In this document: one piece after another, positions 38,270 to 47,808 of the stretch
Position numbering within the stretch: the stretch's first letter is position 1
Layout of the letters: each line of letters begins with the position of its first letter
DNA from: Polystyrenella longa
GTDB lineage: Bacteria > Planctomycetota > Planctomycetia > Planctomycetales > Planctomycetaceae
Assembly (NCBI RefSeq): GCF_007750395.1
Contig: NZ_CP036281.1
Span: forward strand, 5,603,001 to 5,667,000
Direction of reading: 5' to 3'
DNA: 64,000 nucleotides
Translations under genes and position numbers: made by a program
The notes under the pieces: model-generated
Seen by the model: only the letters and a program-made list of their open reading frames with translations
Database searches by the model: none
Told to the model about the DNA's origin: nothing

Positions 38270-38303
38270 ACCTAAAGGTATATAATTAGAACCTGGATGT
38301 CAA
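38270..38303 (-). promoter_or_regulatory. Candidate promoter/operator of the ric-norZ operon
   Basis: On the minus strand TTGACA (38303-38298) is followed after 15 bases by TATACC, which overlaps a short dyad ACCTTTAGGT (38279-38270). A repressor on the dyad would block the -10 region, a layout used by NO-sensing Rrf2-type regulators. Neither the spacing nor the regulator is proven. Confidence 0.35.
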
Positions 38304-38410
38304 TGTCCAGTTTTGGGCCGTACGTGGGCAAAGAGGAATCTGATCGGACGGATGTTTCTGAACAACCCCGGTACGAGGGTTACAACCGAAAGAGGAATGG
38401 CCGGTAATAA

Positions 38411-38475
38411 GACTATGCGTCTAGGAAGAAACGCGTCGGTCGACCACGCATTCGACAAGGGATTATCGAGCGGAA
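38411..38475 (+). mobile_element. Internal remnant of the rve-type IS
   Basis: The bases GAAGAAACGCGTCGGTCGAC and the following stretch match the part of the transposase gene encoding KKKRVGRPRIRQEIVE. The frame is broken. About 65 bases are clear; the flanks from 38310 to 38583 may hold further unrecognisable parts. It is an ancient insertion upstream of the ric operon. Confidence 0.55.
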
Positions 38476-38583
38476 ACTGCACGAAAACCGGGCGGAATTG
38501 AGCACACTGGAAATTCCGCCTTATCCAGCTTGGATGAGGGAGACCAGTGGGCCGTCAGACCTCAGAAGCAATCTGATCTGCAT

Positions 38584-39339
38584 TCAGCGAATGAACTTCA
38601 TTTGATCGTCGCCCAAGTCCCAGCAATCCCAACCGTAGGAAACGACGTAAGCGTCATCCTCATGTTGATCACCGATGCTGGCAAAGGGAATGGAATTCTT
38701 TATAAGGTAGTCTTTAATCGAATTTATAAAAAACTTGCGATTGATAATTCGAACGCACTGTTTGAGTTGATATTCGGAGATCGGTTCACGAAAGAAATAG
38801 GCTATATCATCCTGATGTTGGAAATAAGATGCGTAATCGAATATGTGGCCGAAGAAAGTTGATGACGACTTCAGCTTGGGAGAAGGATGCCAGCAACCTG
38901 CGACGGGATTTTCTTCTATGCAAAGGTACTCCGACATCCAATAACTGATTACAAATGTGCTATCATTGAAACTGGTTTTTAGTATCTCGTCCGATGGTTC
39001 GTAGTAACCGGTCACATAGGGTCGACTCAAAAAATGATCCAGCGAATTGTACGTGCAACAACTCTTTAGTTCTGGAACATCGAATTCACCAATAACGAGA
39101 ATGGACGAATGCATAACAATATTCGAAAGATATATCAGCGTGGGAAGCGTATCGGTCAGACCCTCTAACCGCATCTTGCCTTGATCAAACGTTGCACCAT
39201 AAGTAAATATCGGACTGTCAATCACGACAGGTACTTCAGGCAAACGATGAGAAACAGATAACGCCCATTCGTTGAATTTGGTTTTTCCCCCTTGAGGCAT
39301 ATGAAAATTAAATGGCGATTCGAAAGTGCGAACTATCAT
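38584..39339 (-). CDS. Hypothetical protein
   Basis: A 251-residue soluble protein with no recognised domain. It is rich in aromatic residues and Ser (SNIVMHSSILVIGEFDVP, DDAYVVSYGWDCWDLGDDQM). The open frame begins at a TTG, but the ATG at 39339 has a purine-rich upstream sequence and is preferred. It lies about 110 bases downstream of the DUF1552 gene on the same strand; composition is lower in GC than that gene. It might be an orphan immunity-type protein given the neighbourhood, but nothing in the sequence proves it. Confidence 0.6.
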   Translation of the reverse strand: MIVRTFESPFNFHMPQGGKTKFNEWALSVSHRLPEVPVVIDSPIFTYGATFDQGKMRLEGLTDTLPTLIYLSNIVMHSSILVIGEFDVPELKSCCTYNSLDHFLSRPYVTGYYEPSDEILKTSFNDSTFVISYWMSEYLCIEENPVAGCWHPSPKLKSSSTFFGHIFDYASYFQHQDDIAYFFREPISEYQLKQCVRIINRKFFINSIKDYLIKNSIPFASIGDQHEDDAYVVSYGWDCWDLGDDQMKFIR

Positions 39340-39450
39340 GATCTTCTGCAACTGTCCGTAATTACAAGTCTGTTTCCGAATCGATTGACGTCCCAGAGGT
39401 TCTATTTCGAATTGCCCTCAACCTCTTCGGGGCTATCTATTACATCTCTT

Positions 39451-40869
39451 TCAGACACGTATAGCGTCAATCTCGCGAGATTCGCGTTGAGCGGGTCCCA
39501 TCTGGTCCTTGCTGTCGAATGCTTTGAGCATCGTGTTGTAGACGTCGATACCTTCGGCTCCAACATCCATGATCTGCCCCGTTTTGAATCGCCCATTCGC
39601 TCCGGTGATACAATGAAAGACACCCGAAAGTTCCCGTTTCACATCATTGTGGCGACCGTCGCCGGACTCTGTGGAAATTGTGATCAGTGAGTTCTCCAGA
39701 ATTGTCTGGCCGTTGGCTTCTCGCGAGTCCTCATTATCCAGAGCCTGAAGTAAGTATGCGACCTCTCTCATTTTCATATGTGCATGAGCACGCAAGGCTT
39801 CGTTCTTTTTCTTTTCGTTAAACTTATGCCACCATTCATGACTGCATCCCTGATCGCCGGACGCATTATGTTGTTTGGAATCGTCGAATTCGAATCTCTT
39901 CTCGCCATTGTAGGTGTAATCACCAGTGAGCCGAATTCTTTCACCGGCAGCCAGGAATGTCAAAGATCCGAAACGGGCCCGGTCCATTTGAATTGCGAGA
40001 GCATAAATATCTGCCATCAACCGCCACTCGGTGGAGAGTTCCTCCAGAGTGATATCGATCCCTTGACCACCCGGGTCGGCCGGACCTCCGTGCGGGATGA
40101 TCGAACGCGGTGGCAGTTGAGGGCCCGATTTGTTTGTGTGCTTCATTGCAAACGCGCGTTGTTCAAATTCTCGAATTCGGTCCAAGTGATCAGAGACACG
40201 CGCTTTGGATGAAGAACCCAGTGGCGAATTCGGCCCGGTGTAATAACGATAGTCTTCAACAACCGTATCCAGGACACTACGGCGCAATCTACGTTTTGCG
40301 TCGCTACCAGAAAAAGCAACTCCGCCAAACACACGATCAAAGAGGTCGCGAGGCTTTTCCTGAATCGTCGCCGCTACGGTGCCGTCCATATTGTAACTGT
40401 GAACATAACGCCCGACTCGGGAACGCCTGAAGAAGGTTCCGCCTACCAAAGTCGGCACCAAGCCCTCAGGAAGCCCATCGGGATATTGCGATTTCCGAAT
40501 CACCTGGTCAATGGACGGCCCACCAGATTTCGCTTCCCCGTCAGGAGGCTCCGCAGTGAAAGCGCCTGAAGAACCATCGTAATGAGCGTTGATTCCTTTT
40601 TCGTCGCAACGAATCTGATCGACATTTCGCATAATGAGTAGCTTACTACTCAGCGACTGTAATGGTTCCAGGACGCCATCGAATCCTTCCTGTTGCAATG
40701 GAGCAGGAATACCGAGACCAAAGAAAACATTGAATGCTCGAGTGGGAATATCTGGCTTACTGGCACCCAAGGCATTCGATGAGAGCATCTCCTCGATCAA
40801 CGGTAACCCAATCGTAGCTGCTCCCATACTCTGGAGCATCGTACGGCGGTCGATTCGTTTCAATGGCAT
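39451..40869 (-). CDS. DUF1552 domain protein, exported
   Basis: A 472-residue protein of the DUF1552 family, found in planctomycetes and relatives next to DUF1592-type proteins. The N-terminus RIDRRTMLQSMGAATIGLPL resembles a Tat signal (two Arg, hydrophobic stretch). The body has the features of the family: NVFFGLGIPAPLQQEG, RSVLDTVVEDYRYY, GCSHEWWHKFNE and TISTESGDGRHNDVKRELSG. The function is unknown. It lies 105 bases after the DUF1592-type gene on the same strand, the usual operon order. Confidence 0.92.
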   Translation of the reverse strand: MPLKRIDRRTMLQSMGAATIGLPLIEEMLSSNALGASKPDIPTRAFNVFFGLGIPAPLQQEGFDGVLEPLQSLSSKLLIMRNVDQIRCDEKGINAHYDGSSGAFTAEPPDGEAKSGGPSIDQVIRKSQYPDGLPEGLVPTLVGGTFFRRSRVGRYVHSYNMDGTVAATIQEKPRDLFDRVFGGVAFSGSDAKRRLRRSVLDTVVEDYRYYTGPNSPLGSSSKARVSDHLDRIREFEQRAFAMKHTNKSGPQLPPRSIIPHGGPADPGGQGIDITLEELSTEWRLMADIYALAIQMDRARFGSLTFLAAGERIRLTGDYTYNGEKRFEFDDSKQHNASGDQGCSHEWWHKFNEKKKNEALRAHAHMKMREVAYLLQALDNEDSREANGQTILENSLITISTESGDGRHNDVKRELSGVFHCITGANGRFKTGQIMDVGAEGIDVYNTMLKAFDSKDQMGPAQRESREIDAIRV

Positions 40870-40974
40870 GATTGATCCTTATACCTGTGGGCTGTCCAGG
40901 TTTATCCTCGATTTGGAGTCACTAACGTGCTGGTAAATAGAGACATCTATCGATTCTGTAAGCACGAATTGGAA

Positions 40975-43698
40975 TCATTTATCTGTCTGAGTGTATGTCA
41001 TTTGAACAAGATCACTCATCAATATTGCGGTGATCAAGGAGGAGTAAGTTCCTCCGTCCGCTTGAGCAGCTTTGTGGATATTCTGTATCACAGTGGCATC
41101 CCGAGCCCCTAAGGGACGGCCGAGCGCAAATTGGGCTACTTTCCAGGTGATCGTTTCTCGAACCCGATCACTGCTGGCCAGCAGGTTCATCAATTCGGCA
41201 GATGTCTGGTAGGGCAATGGTTTCGCCGTACCCGGAAGTTGAATCTCCCCATCCTCTCGCAGGACATTTCCGAATTCGTCCTTTTTATTAAATGCACCCA
41301 TACCATCAAATGGTTCAAGCCCGAAAGCCAGAGGTTCGAATCTCTGATGGCATCCACCACAGGAGACATTGTTGATTCGCTGTTCAGCAATCGTGCGTAA
41401 TGTTAACCCCGGCTTGGCGGGGACAGGAGTGGTGTCGACTCCCGGTGGTGGAGAGGAGATGACTCCGCGCAATACATCCTTCAACAGGAACAAACCGCGA
41501 GTCACCATGGAGGCATCATCTCCACCTTTTGTGAGAACACTACCTTGAGTCAGTAGCCCTCCCCGGAAAGCGACTTCCGAGAGATCATATCTTTGTAGTC
41601 CACCCCCCTTTGGCTCCAGTCCGTAATGCTCAGCTAATCGCGGGGTCGCAAAGGTGAACTGCGCGTTGAACAGATCGGTGAGTGGACGGTTTTCTTTCCA
41701 TACAATCTCTTCAAAGAATGCCAAAGTTTCATCTCGCATGTCCAATCCCAGCGCGGGCTCCCACTTTGGAAAACGCTCCTGGTTGGGTTGCATGTGCTTC
41801 AGACGATTGAGGTCCAGCCAGTCAGAGATAAACTGTTTTGATCGTTCGATCGCTCGCGGATCTTTCAACATTCGTTGGACCTGCTCACGGCAATGTTCGC
41901 GATTGGACAATTGACCGTCACGAGCCGCCTTCAGCAATTCAGCATCGGGTGGACCGCCCCAGATAATGTAACTGAGTCTGGATGCTAACTCGTATGGGCC
42001 AACGTGTCGGGCGCGTCCGTCACCCCGTTGTTGTTCGATGCGATAAATGAACCGTGGAGATTGCAACATCGCTTCGGTCATCAAGGCGACGCCCTCTTCG
42101 AAGTTTCCTCCCGCACTGGCGACCGCAGTCAGGATCCCGCTGTAGTTAGTCACTTCTCGATTATCAAGCGGTCCACGTAGTAGCCACTCGCCGACGGAAT
42201 TGACGAACTTTCTGGCAGTCGCATCCGTATTCAGGCTGCGCGACTTTGAAAACTGTCCGGCAAACTTTAACACGTCCATTCGCTGGACAATAATCTGAGC
42301 CAATTGGGCGTAGGCCTCAATATGTTGCAGATCTACATTCAGGTTATAAGCCGTGTTGCTGAATCCGTCCGCCCGCAGATCGGACGGTAACATTTGCTGA
42401 GCTTCCTGAGAGATATCGATTCCTACGGCACTGCGAACGGTTTCGATGTACTCGTCAATGGTCAGACGTTGCACCCAGGATTCGCTCACCCCGTCATTAC
42501 TGGCGTATACTGCGGGATCAATGAATTCGACCGACCATACTGCACCTTTTTCAATCCACTGCTCGAGTAGTTCCTTTTCTTCGCTCGAAAGGGGTGGGCC
42601 TTGAGGAGGCATATCGCCGGAAGAAACCTGGTCCCAGAGCATGCTTTCAACTGGTTTTCCGGCAACGATGACAGAACCACTCTCGCCTCCCTCAAATGCG
42701 GAGAGCTTTCGTGAGAGGTCCAGCCCTCCTTTCTTCACGGCAGTATCATGACACTCCAGACATTTTCGGGCCAGCAGTGGCGCAACTTCGGTCGCAAATG
42801 TTTGTTCGGCGTGTGCATGAGCAATTCGTTGGGCTGCCTGTGGATCCACTCCGGCCGTGGGGCCAGCATGATAATTCTGTTCGACCTCTTTGGCATTCAG
42901 GGCACGATCGTAGATCGCAACCAGATGAAGTTCACCCAGCCAAGGGCGATCCTGAGTCTGTTCATTAGCTAAGACCAGTGGGAATCCCGTATCCCAGTTC
43001 TCCAGCGATCCTTTAATCTTGTGGTCCGACTGTGGTATGCCATCAATGTAAAACTGGATATTTCCGGATGCGTTGCGTGTATAAATGACATGCGTTAATC
43101 GAGTATTGGCCGTATGTGCCCCGCTGTTCGTTTCCGGAATGCCGTTTCCAGTGGTCGCTGTAGTTCTAAACCGAACCTGGAAATGTTCTTTCTCTTGCCC
43201 GAGAGTGAAATTCCGTTTTCCAGAATCTTGTGAAAGCGACACGATTCGTGCGGGCCCCTGTTGCTTTGTATTCTGGGGAGTGACCCAAGCCTCGATAGTT
43301 GCTTCACCCGTATGCCGCAACGAATCGGTTAACTTTTGGGCAGGCCCTTCGGACTGAATTTTTGTCGCAGAAAGTATCGCTAATGAATGATCTCCCCAAC
43401 GAACAGCAGAGGGATTCTTGATCGTTAAGTCCACCGCTGCCCCATGACCACTGCGATCTTTAACGATAGAACCCTGCCCCGCCTCAAACGTATACAACAC
43501 CTGCAAGTCATCGCTGACTCGACTGGAATCGACAGCCAATGCTGAGTTGCCCACTAACAATACAAACAACGCGGCTGCTGTCCCGCATAAAATCGACGAT
43601 AGTCGGACGAAGGTGCCAATTTCGGAGTTGTGTCTTTTAGCAATTCGAAACGACGAAGGCGCGCTCTTGTGATTGGCAATTGAAGAGATCAACGTCAT
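40975..43698 (-). CDS. Planctomycete cytochrome c / DUF1592-family protein with LamG domain
   Basis: The protein has 907 residues. The signal peptide lies near residues 35-55 (ILCGTAAALFVLLVGNSALA), so the annotated start may be ~30 residues too early. A LamG/concanavalin-like domain covers ~60-270 (TGEATIEAWVTPQ, FYIDGIPQSDHKI). A planctomycete cytochrome c module follows at ~300-390 with CLECHD as the heme site and SGDMPPQGPPLS. Then come DUF1587 (LTIDEYIETVRSAVGID), DUF1595/DUF1592 (GPYELASRLSYIIWGGPPDA), DUF1588 (RGLFLLKDVLRGVISSPPPG) and DUF1585 (QFALGRPLG). It is an exported, probably outer-facing protein of unknown substrate. It leads the operon with the DUF1552 gene. Confidence 0.93.
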   Translation of the reverse strand: MTLISSIANHKSAPSSFRIAKRHNSEIGTFVRLSSILCGTAAALFVLLVGNSALAVDSSRVSDDLQVLYTFEAGQGSIVKDRSGHGAAVDLTIKNPSAVRWGDHSLAILSATKIQSEGPAQKLTDSLRHTGEATIEAWVTPQNTKQQGPARIVSLSQDSGKRNFTLGQEKEHFQVRFRTTATTGNGIPETNSGAHTANTRLTHVIYTRNASGNIQFYIDGIPQSDHKIKGSLENWDTGFPLVLANEQTQDRPWLGELHLVAIYDRALNAKEVEQNYHAGPTAGVDPQAAQRIAHAHAEQTFATEVAPLLARKCLECHDTAVKKGGLDLSRKLSAFEGGESGSVIVAGKPVESMLWDQVSSGDMPPQGPPLSSEEKELLEQWIEKGAVWSVEFIDPAVYASNDGVSESWVQRLTIDEYIETVRSAVGIDISQEAQQMLPSDLRADGFSNTAYNLNVDLQHIEAYAQLAQIIVQRMDVLKFAGQFSKSRSLNTDATARKFVNSVGEWLLRGPLDNREVTNYSGILTAVASAGGNFEEGVALMTEAMLQSPRFIYRIEQQRGDGRARHVGPYELASRLSYIIWGGPPDAELLKAARDGQLSNREHCREQVQRMLKDPRAIERSKQFISDWLDLNRLKHMQPNQERFPKWEPALGLDMRDETLAFFEEIVWKENRPLTDLFNAQFTFATPRLAEHYGLEPKGGGLQRYDLSEVAFRGGLLTQGSVLTKGGDDASMVTRGLFLLKDVLRGVISSPPPGVDTTPVPAKPGLTLRTIAEQRINNVSCGGCHQRFEPLAFGLEPFDGMGAFNKKDEFGNVLREDGEIQLPGTAKPLPYQTSAELMNLLASSDRVRETITWKVAQFALGRPLGARDATVIQNIHKAAQADGGTYSSLITAILMSDLVQMTYTQTDK

Positions 43699-44990
43699 GG
43701 TCTTGCCTCGCGTTCACATAGAGTCGATACGGCATATCAGAAGGAGCGATAGGCTTGGCGAAACGCTGATTATTACAGCCCGTATTCTCATTTAAGTAGA
43801 ATTACGTTTTTGTTCGTTTGACATTAATACCGCTGGTCGAAATGAATTACCGTGGGCTAGAAAGAATATCATTGCCACTGAGGAGCACTGGCACCCGACA
43901 AGGAAAAGCCTGAACGCTTAACTTATGGACGGATTTCAGTCTTGTCAAGGATTCAACCTAGCTGGTTTGCCTGAGTAATGTCAAGCTGTGTAACCTGAAG
44001 AATCTTTGCTCACGCTCCCTCATCAGTCCCATCTCATTCAAGACTCTAAGCTTGTGCATTTCCATTTAAGAGAAAAACCATTCGTTAGAAATCACGAAAA
44101 GGAGCACTTAATGGGCGGCAATACTATGCTTTGGTTTTCGGTCAATGGGACGGCTCAAATAAAGATGAAGTTCAACGAGGTCTGAACATCCATCACTGAA
44201 ATACGACTTCCGGGTATGTCATGTTCACCTCTACCTGTACGTCGTCGAACTCGACTGCGTGTTCACCGTTTCGAATCGGTTTTGAGGCTACTTCCGGCTA
44301 CCCTGTGGGCTCGCGGTATCAATAATCCTGAGACCTCTCTGATGAGTTCAGATAGAATCTGAATTGTAAAATCGAAAACAACCACAACCTGGTTCCAATT
44401 CCACTCGGAAGTTTAGAGGCAGTTTCGAAACCGTTTAAGTTTAGTGATCAGACAAGCGAATTGGACGAAGCCGTGCCCCTTGATCGCCGCCTCTACTTTG
44501 GGAGGCCCGCCTGGGGCTATTACGGGGGGAGTCCTCGCACTGGAAGGTATTGATGACACGTATGACTCCTTGAAAAGTATTGGTTCCGGAAACGGAAACG
44601 GCTGGGATTACTTACGGCCTTGGAAGTGAGAGCCAGAATCTTTCGGGTTTCATTGCCATCAACTCAACAACGAACTCGTCCTGGAAATTCTCAGCGATCT
44701 GTTTTTAGACGTGGTGTGCCTGAGCATGTTTGGATTGGCAGCGAAACGAATTGATTGTTAGTGAACTCTATTATTGGAAACAAACGTGTTGGTCGAACGC
44801 TGATGTATTAGATACAATACAATCAACAATCAGACCGCACAATTTATTAGTCAATCGAGCCCCAGCCCTGATACAGTCAAACTCTAAGTCGTGTAACTGG
44901 TGTTATTCATGGAGGCTCGGCGTAAAAGCTAAGTGACTATTGAAAACTTCATTTCACAAAGAAAGGTTGGAAGATTCAGAGAAAGAACAA
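43699..44990. other. Gene-poor region with IS and gene debris
   Basis: These 1.3 kb hold no convincing gene. A strong AAAAGGAG site at about 44096 precedes an ATG at 44111, but that frame stops after 24 codons; another frame there reads GRQYYALVFGQWDGSNKDEV, so a frameshifted gene end is possible. At 44411-44475 lies an IS5-type end. It is followed by a short frame (to 44629) reading GGPPGAITGGVLALEGIDD, possibly an RHS-tip leftover. The rest shows nothing recognisable. Confidence 0.5.
44411..44475 (-). mobile_element. End fragment of the IS5-type element
   Basis: TTTAGAGGCAGTTTCGAAAC and the next ~45 bases match the terminus and first transposase codons (reverse strand) of the element at 14555. 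Only this ~65-base end is present, abutting unrelated sequence. Confidence 0.75.
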
Positions 44991-45458
44991 TCATTCTGGA
45001 ATTGCTCCCTCTTCGTATTCTAGTTGTTCTGATTCAATATATATTCTCAAGAATTCCAAAACATTCTCATACTCTGATTGGGGCGGGACATCGACCGATA
45101 TTAAATTGTTGAGATGGCTACCTTCCCAATCACACCCTAACTTTTCGAGCTCCTCACAAACTCGTTTCATGCATGATAAGTCGTATAAAATAATTCTCAG
45201 GGTAATATGACCAAGATACTCAACCTTTTCTTCAAATATCAGTTCGCCAGTTTCTGTACTCGCTTTAACAATGTCGCCATAAGCTATCCCTCTTACAAAA
45301 AATGGTATGTTGGCGATTTCATACATTCCTTCTTCACGTTCAATTGCCCAAAGTGACTCCGCTGTAACAGGGGGCCAACCATCTTCGTCCTGTTCCAAGA
45401 GAAAATTTATTTTGCTAAGAGCATCCTTGTCTTTAATTTGATGATTCAATGATTTCAT
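44991..45458 (-). CDS. DUF4265 domain protein
   Basis: This 155-residue soluble protein matches the DUF4265 pattern: WPPVTAESLWAIE, IPFFVRGIAYGDIV, GHITLRIIL, LEKLGCDWEGS and a final acidic segment. Family members often sit in polymorphic-toxin neighbourhoods or as orphan genes, so an immunity role is possible but not shown. It is isolated between debris and a divergent DoxX-like gene. Confidence 0.8.
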   Translation of the reverse strand: MKSLNHQIKDKDALSKINFLLEQDEDGWPPVTAESLWAIEREEGMYEIANIPFFVRGIAYGDIVKASTETGELIFEEKVEYLGHITLRIILYDLSCMKRVCEELEKLGCDWEGSHLNNLISVDVPPQSEYENVLEFLRIYIESEQLEYEEGAIPE

Positions 45459-45616
45459 CCTATTTGCTTTTGCATCCTTTTTCCAAGTTACAGTCTCGAC
45501 ACCACATCTGACCTTTCTCTGGAGATTCAGTACCTCGTAAGGTAAGAATCTCTGGCGTGCTTCATTGCCTGAGAAGTGTTTGAACCATTAGGTGAGACAG
45601 ACATAGGAAACAAAAA

Positions 45617-46078
45617 ATGAATGATCAACTCAAAATGACTGATTCGGACTCGACCGAAATAGTCAGACCATTGGCAATATCGCTTTTGCTGCTTCGCATG
45701 GGGGTCGCTCTCGTCTTCTTCATGTGGACCTTGGACAAGCTGTTAAATCCGGAGCATGCTGCCGGAATCTTCGAACGTTATTATCAATTGTCCGGGTTTG
45801 GGACAGCGCTGATGGTGGGGATTGGTGTTGTTCAGATGGCGTTGGTGGTGGCATTCGCGACGGGGACCTTTCGGACTTATTCCTACGCACTGATCACATT
45901 GCTGCATACAGTATCAACTGTGAGTTGTTACCCGCAATATCTCAATCCCTGGGAGAAGCCGAACCTGCTCTTTTTTGCCGCGTTTCCGATGCTCGCAGCG
46001 TGTGTCGCCCTTTGGATGCTACGCAAATGGGACATTTGGACTGTTGATGGAATAAGAAGTCGATCGAAAACCGATTAG
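45617..46078 (+). CDS. DoxX-like membrane protein
   Basis: A 153-residue protein with four hydrophobic helices (LLLRMGVALVFFMWTLDKLL, LMVGIGVVQMALVVAFATG, ALITLLHTVSTVSCYPQYL, LLFFAAFPMLAACVALWML). The R-x-G-x-x-FFMWTLDKLLNP opening is typical of DoxX/DoxD-type proteins. AGGAA precedes the ATG. It lies upstream of a secreted protein on the same strand. Function in the cell is not known. Confidence 0.8.
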   Translation: MNDQLKMTDSDSTEIVRPLAISLLLLRMGVALVFFMWTLDKLLNPEHAAGIFERYYQLSGFGTALMVGIGVVQMALVVAFATGTFRTYSYALITLLHTVSTVSCYPQYLNPWEKPNLLFFAAFPMLAACVALWMLRKWDIWTVDGIRSRSKTD

Positions 46079-46204
46079 CGAAGAAGTTTCCTGTAGCCAA
46101 TTGAATGAAACCCTCAATTGAAGCTGAGAGATAACTGACTTCATCGACGAGCGAGTTTGTTCCTCATACTCCGCTAACCCATGATCAATCAAGGTATTTA
46201 TTCA

Positions 46205-46897
46205 ATGTTCAAAATAGTGACAAGCCTCTTCCTGACCTTCTGCTCGGCAGTCCTGTTTGTGCAACTGCCGACTGTGGTTTCTGCGGCTCCGAACTCTAGT
46301 GACGATTCGAAAACTAACACTGAATCATCCCTTCCTTCCTTCACCCAGGGAGAAGCCCAAACAGCCGTGAAGACTCTCTTTGATTGGAAAGGATCGAACC
46401 CGCGGACATCAAAAGTTGGAACAATTAAATTGTCCGATGGTCGGCAATGGACCGTGCCCGCGAAAACTCATTTCCAGTCCGGCCCGAAAGCAAAAGACCT
46501 TTACAACGAAGCCAACGAGGTTAAACCCGCCGGTTTGGCGGACGTCGATCTGGAGAAGGTTCCTGTGATCGACGCTGGCGGAGACGAAATTTTCACGGCC
46601 TATGTATTCGGGGACAACTACTTCGAGTTTTATGTAAATGGAAAACTGCTGGCGGTCGATCCGGTTCCGATGACTCCATTTAACAGCAACGTAATTCGGT
46701 TCAAGGCACAGCGACCATTTACAATTGGCGTGATGGGAGTTGATTGGGAAGAACGACTTGGTTTGGGTTTTGAAAAGTTCCGCAGTGCTCCCTTTCATCA
46801 AGGAGATGCTGGATTGGTTGCCGTCGTCATGAACGCAGCCGATGAAACCGTTTCGGTGACAGACGCGAACTGGAAAGTGACCTGCCCCCATGAATGA
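46205..46897 (+). CDS. Secreted hypothetical protein
   Basis: The protein has 230 residues from ATG 46205, chosen because AAGG lies upstream and the signal peptide (KIVTSLFLTFCSAVLFVQLP, cleavage near VSAAP) starts there; an ATG at 46181 is an alternative. The mature part contains FTAYVFGDNYFEFYVNGKLL and PFTIGVMGVDWEERLGLG, a fold also seen next to YHYH-type proteins. The C-terminus ends abruptly at TCPHE, about 45 bases before the transposase remnant, so a longer original end may have been lost. Function unknown. Confidence 0.7.
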   Translation: MFKIVTSLFLTFCSAVLFVQLPTVVSAAPNSSDDSKTNTESSLPSFTQGEAQTAVKTLFDWKGSNPRTSKVGTIKLSDGRQWTVPAKTHFQSGPKAKDLYNEANEVKPAGLADVDLEKVPVIDAGGDEIFTAYVFGDNYFEFYVNGKLLAVDPVPMTPFNSNVIRFKAQRPFTIGVMGVDWEERLGLGFEKFRSAPFHQGDAGLVAVVMNAADETVSVTDANWKVTCPHE

Positions 46898-46939
46898 CAC
46901 CAGTCACATGACTTAGTGTTCGACTGTATCAGGGGACTG

Positions 46940-46981
46940 CTCTATCCGCCTGCGTGAGCGTAGCGATGCAGGCGGATAGAG
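46940..46981. terminator. 14-bp perfect hairpin, terminator or REP-like
   Basis: CTCTATCCGCCTGC and GCAGGCGGATAGAG pair perfectly around a 14-base loop containing GTGAGCGTAGCGAT. The loop resembles the core of repetitive extragenic palindromes. It follows the secreted-protein gene and abuts the end of the IS3-type transposase remnant. A T-rich stretch follows on the plus strand. Confidence 0.65.
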
Positions 46982-47601
46982 CTGTTTTGTTTCCGGTACC
47001 GGAGCTCGGTAGCCCAGGGAACTGTGTGGTCGGATCGTGTTGTATTATTTCGCCAACGCTCGATCAACACTTTCGCTTCCAATAACGTATCGAAGATCTC
47101 GCCATCAAGCAATTCGTCTCGAAGCTTGCCGTTGAACGATTCAATGTAACCGTTCTCCCAGGGGCTCCCGGGCTCGATGAACAAGGTGTTTACTTCCACT
47201 TTCTGAAACCACTCACGAACTCGTTCGGCGGTGAATTCCGGTCCGTTGTCACTCCGAATAGGATCAGGCACCCCACGTCTGATAAACAGGTCACTGAGAC
47301 GTTCCAGAACGCCGAGAGCTGCTGACGGATCTCCTTGCAGCACCTGCGGAAGAAACCCATGCGAAAGCCCGCGATATGCAGGAGCAATTTCGTAGGTTAC
47401 TGGAATCGCCACTGCCGCATGGCGATCTTTCGATGGGTATCTGACAAAGACTTCGTCCCCTCGACGTAATCGTTGCAGCTGTGAATTGTAAGCTGAATTG
47501 TAAGGAGTGTGACCTGTCCACCGATGACCTCGAATGAAGTCCAGAGCATTGGTGACCGCGTATTCGGAGCGTCCCCAATCGTCGTCCGTTGAGAGCGTCA
47601 A
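46942..47601 (-). pseudogene. IS3-family transposase, C-terminal remnant
   Basis: A 219-residue frame begins without a normal N-terminus and contains the end of an rve core: second catalytic Asp in IRSDNGPEFTA and Glu in ENGYIESFNGKLRDELLDGE, as in the orfB product of IS3-family elements. The first Asp and the helix-turn-helix part are missing or scrambled. The last ~20 residues read into the hairpin region rather than the family ending. It is not functional. Confidence 0.8.
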
Positions 47602-47808
47602 CGGTGTCTGGATCCCAAGTCAATCGACTTCATTATATTTCACATCAATAGTCTCCACGACTTCCTTGGTAGATTGTTGACTTACCAGCATAAAGCTGCT
47701 GTAATCGTGGCATCCATTCTTTTTTGTCTCCGGCTAGTCAGCCTTCAAACTTGCATCCCAATTGAGTTGTCTCAGCTGAAGTTTGTTCCTAACACAGGTT
47801 GTCTTCAT

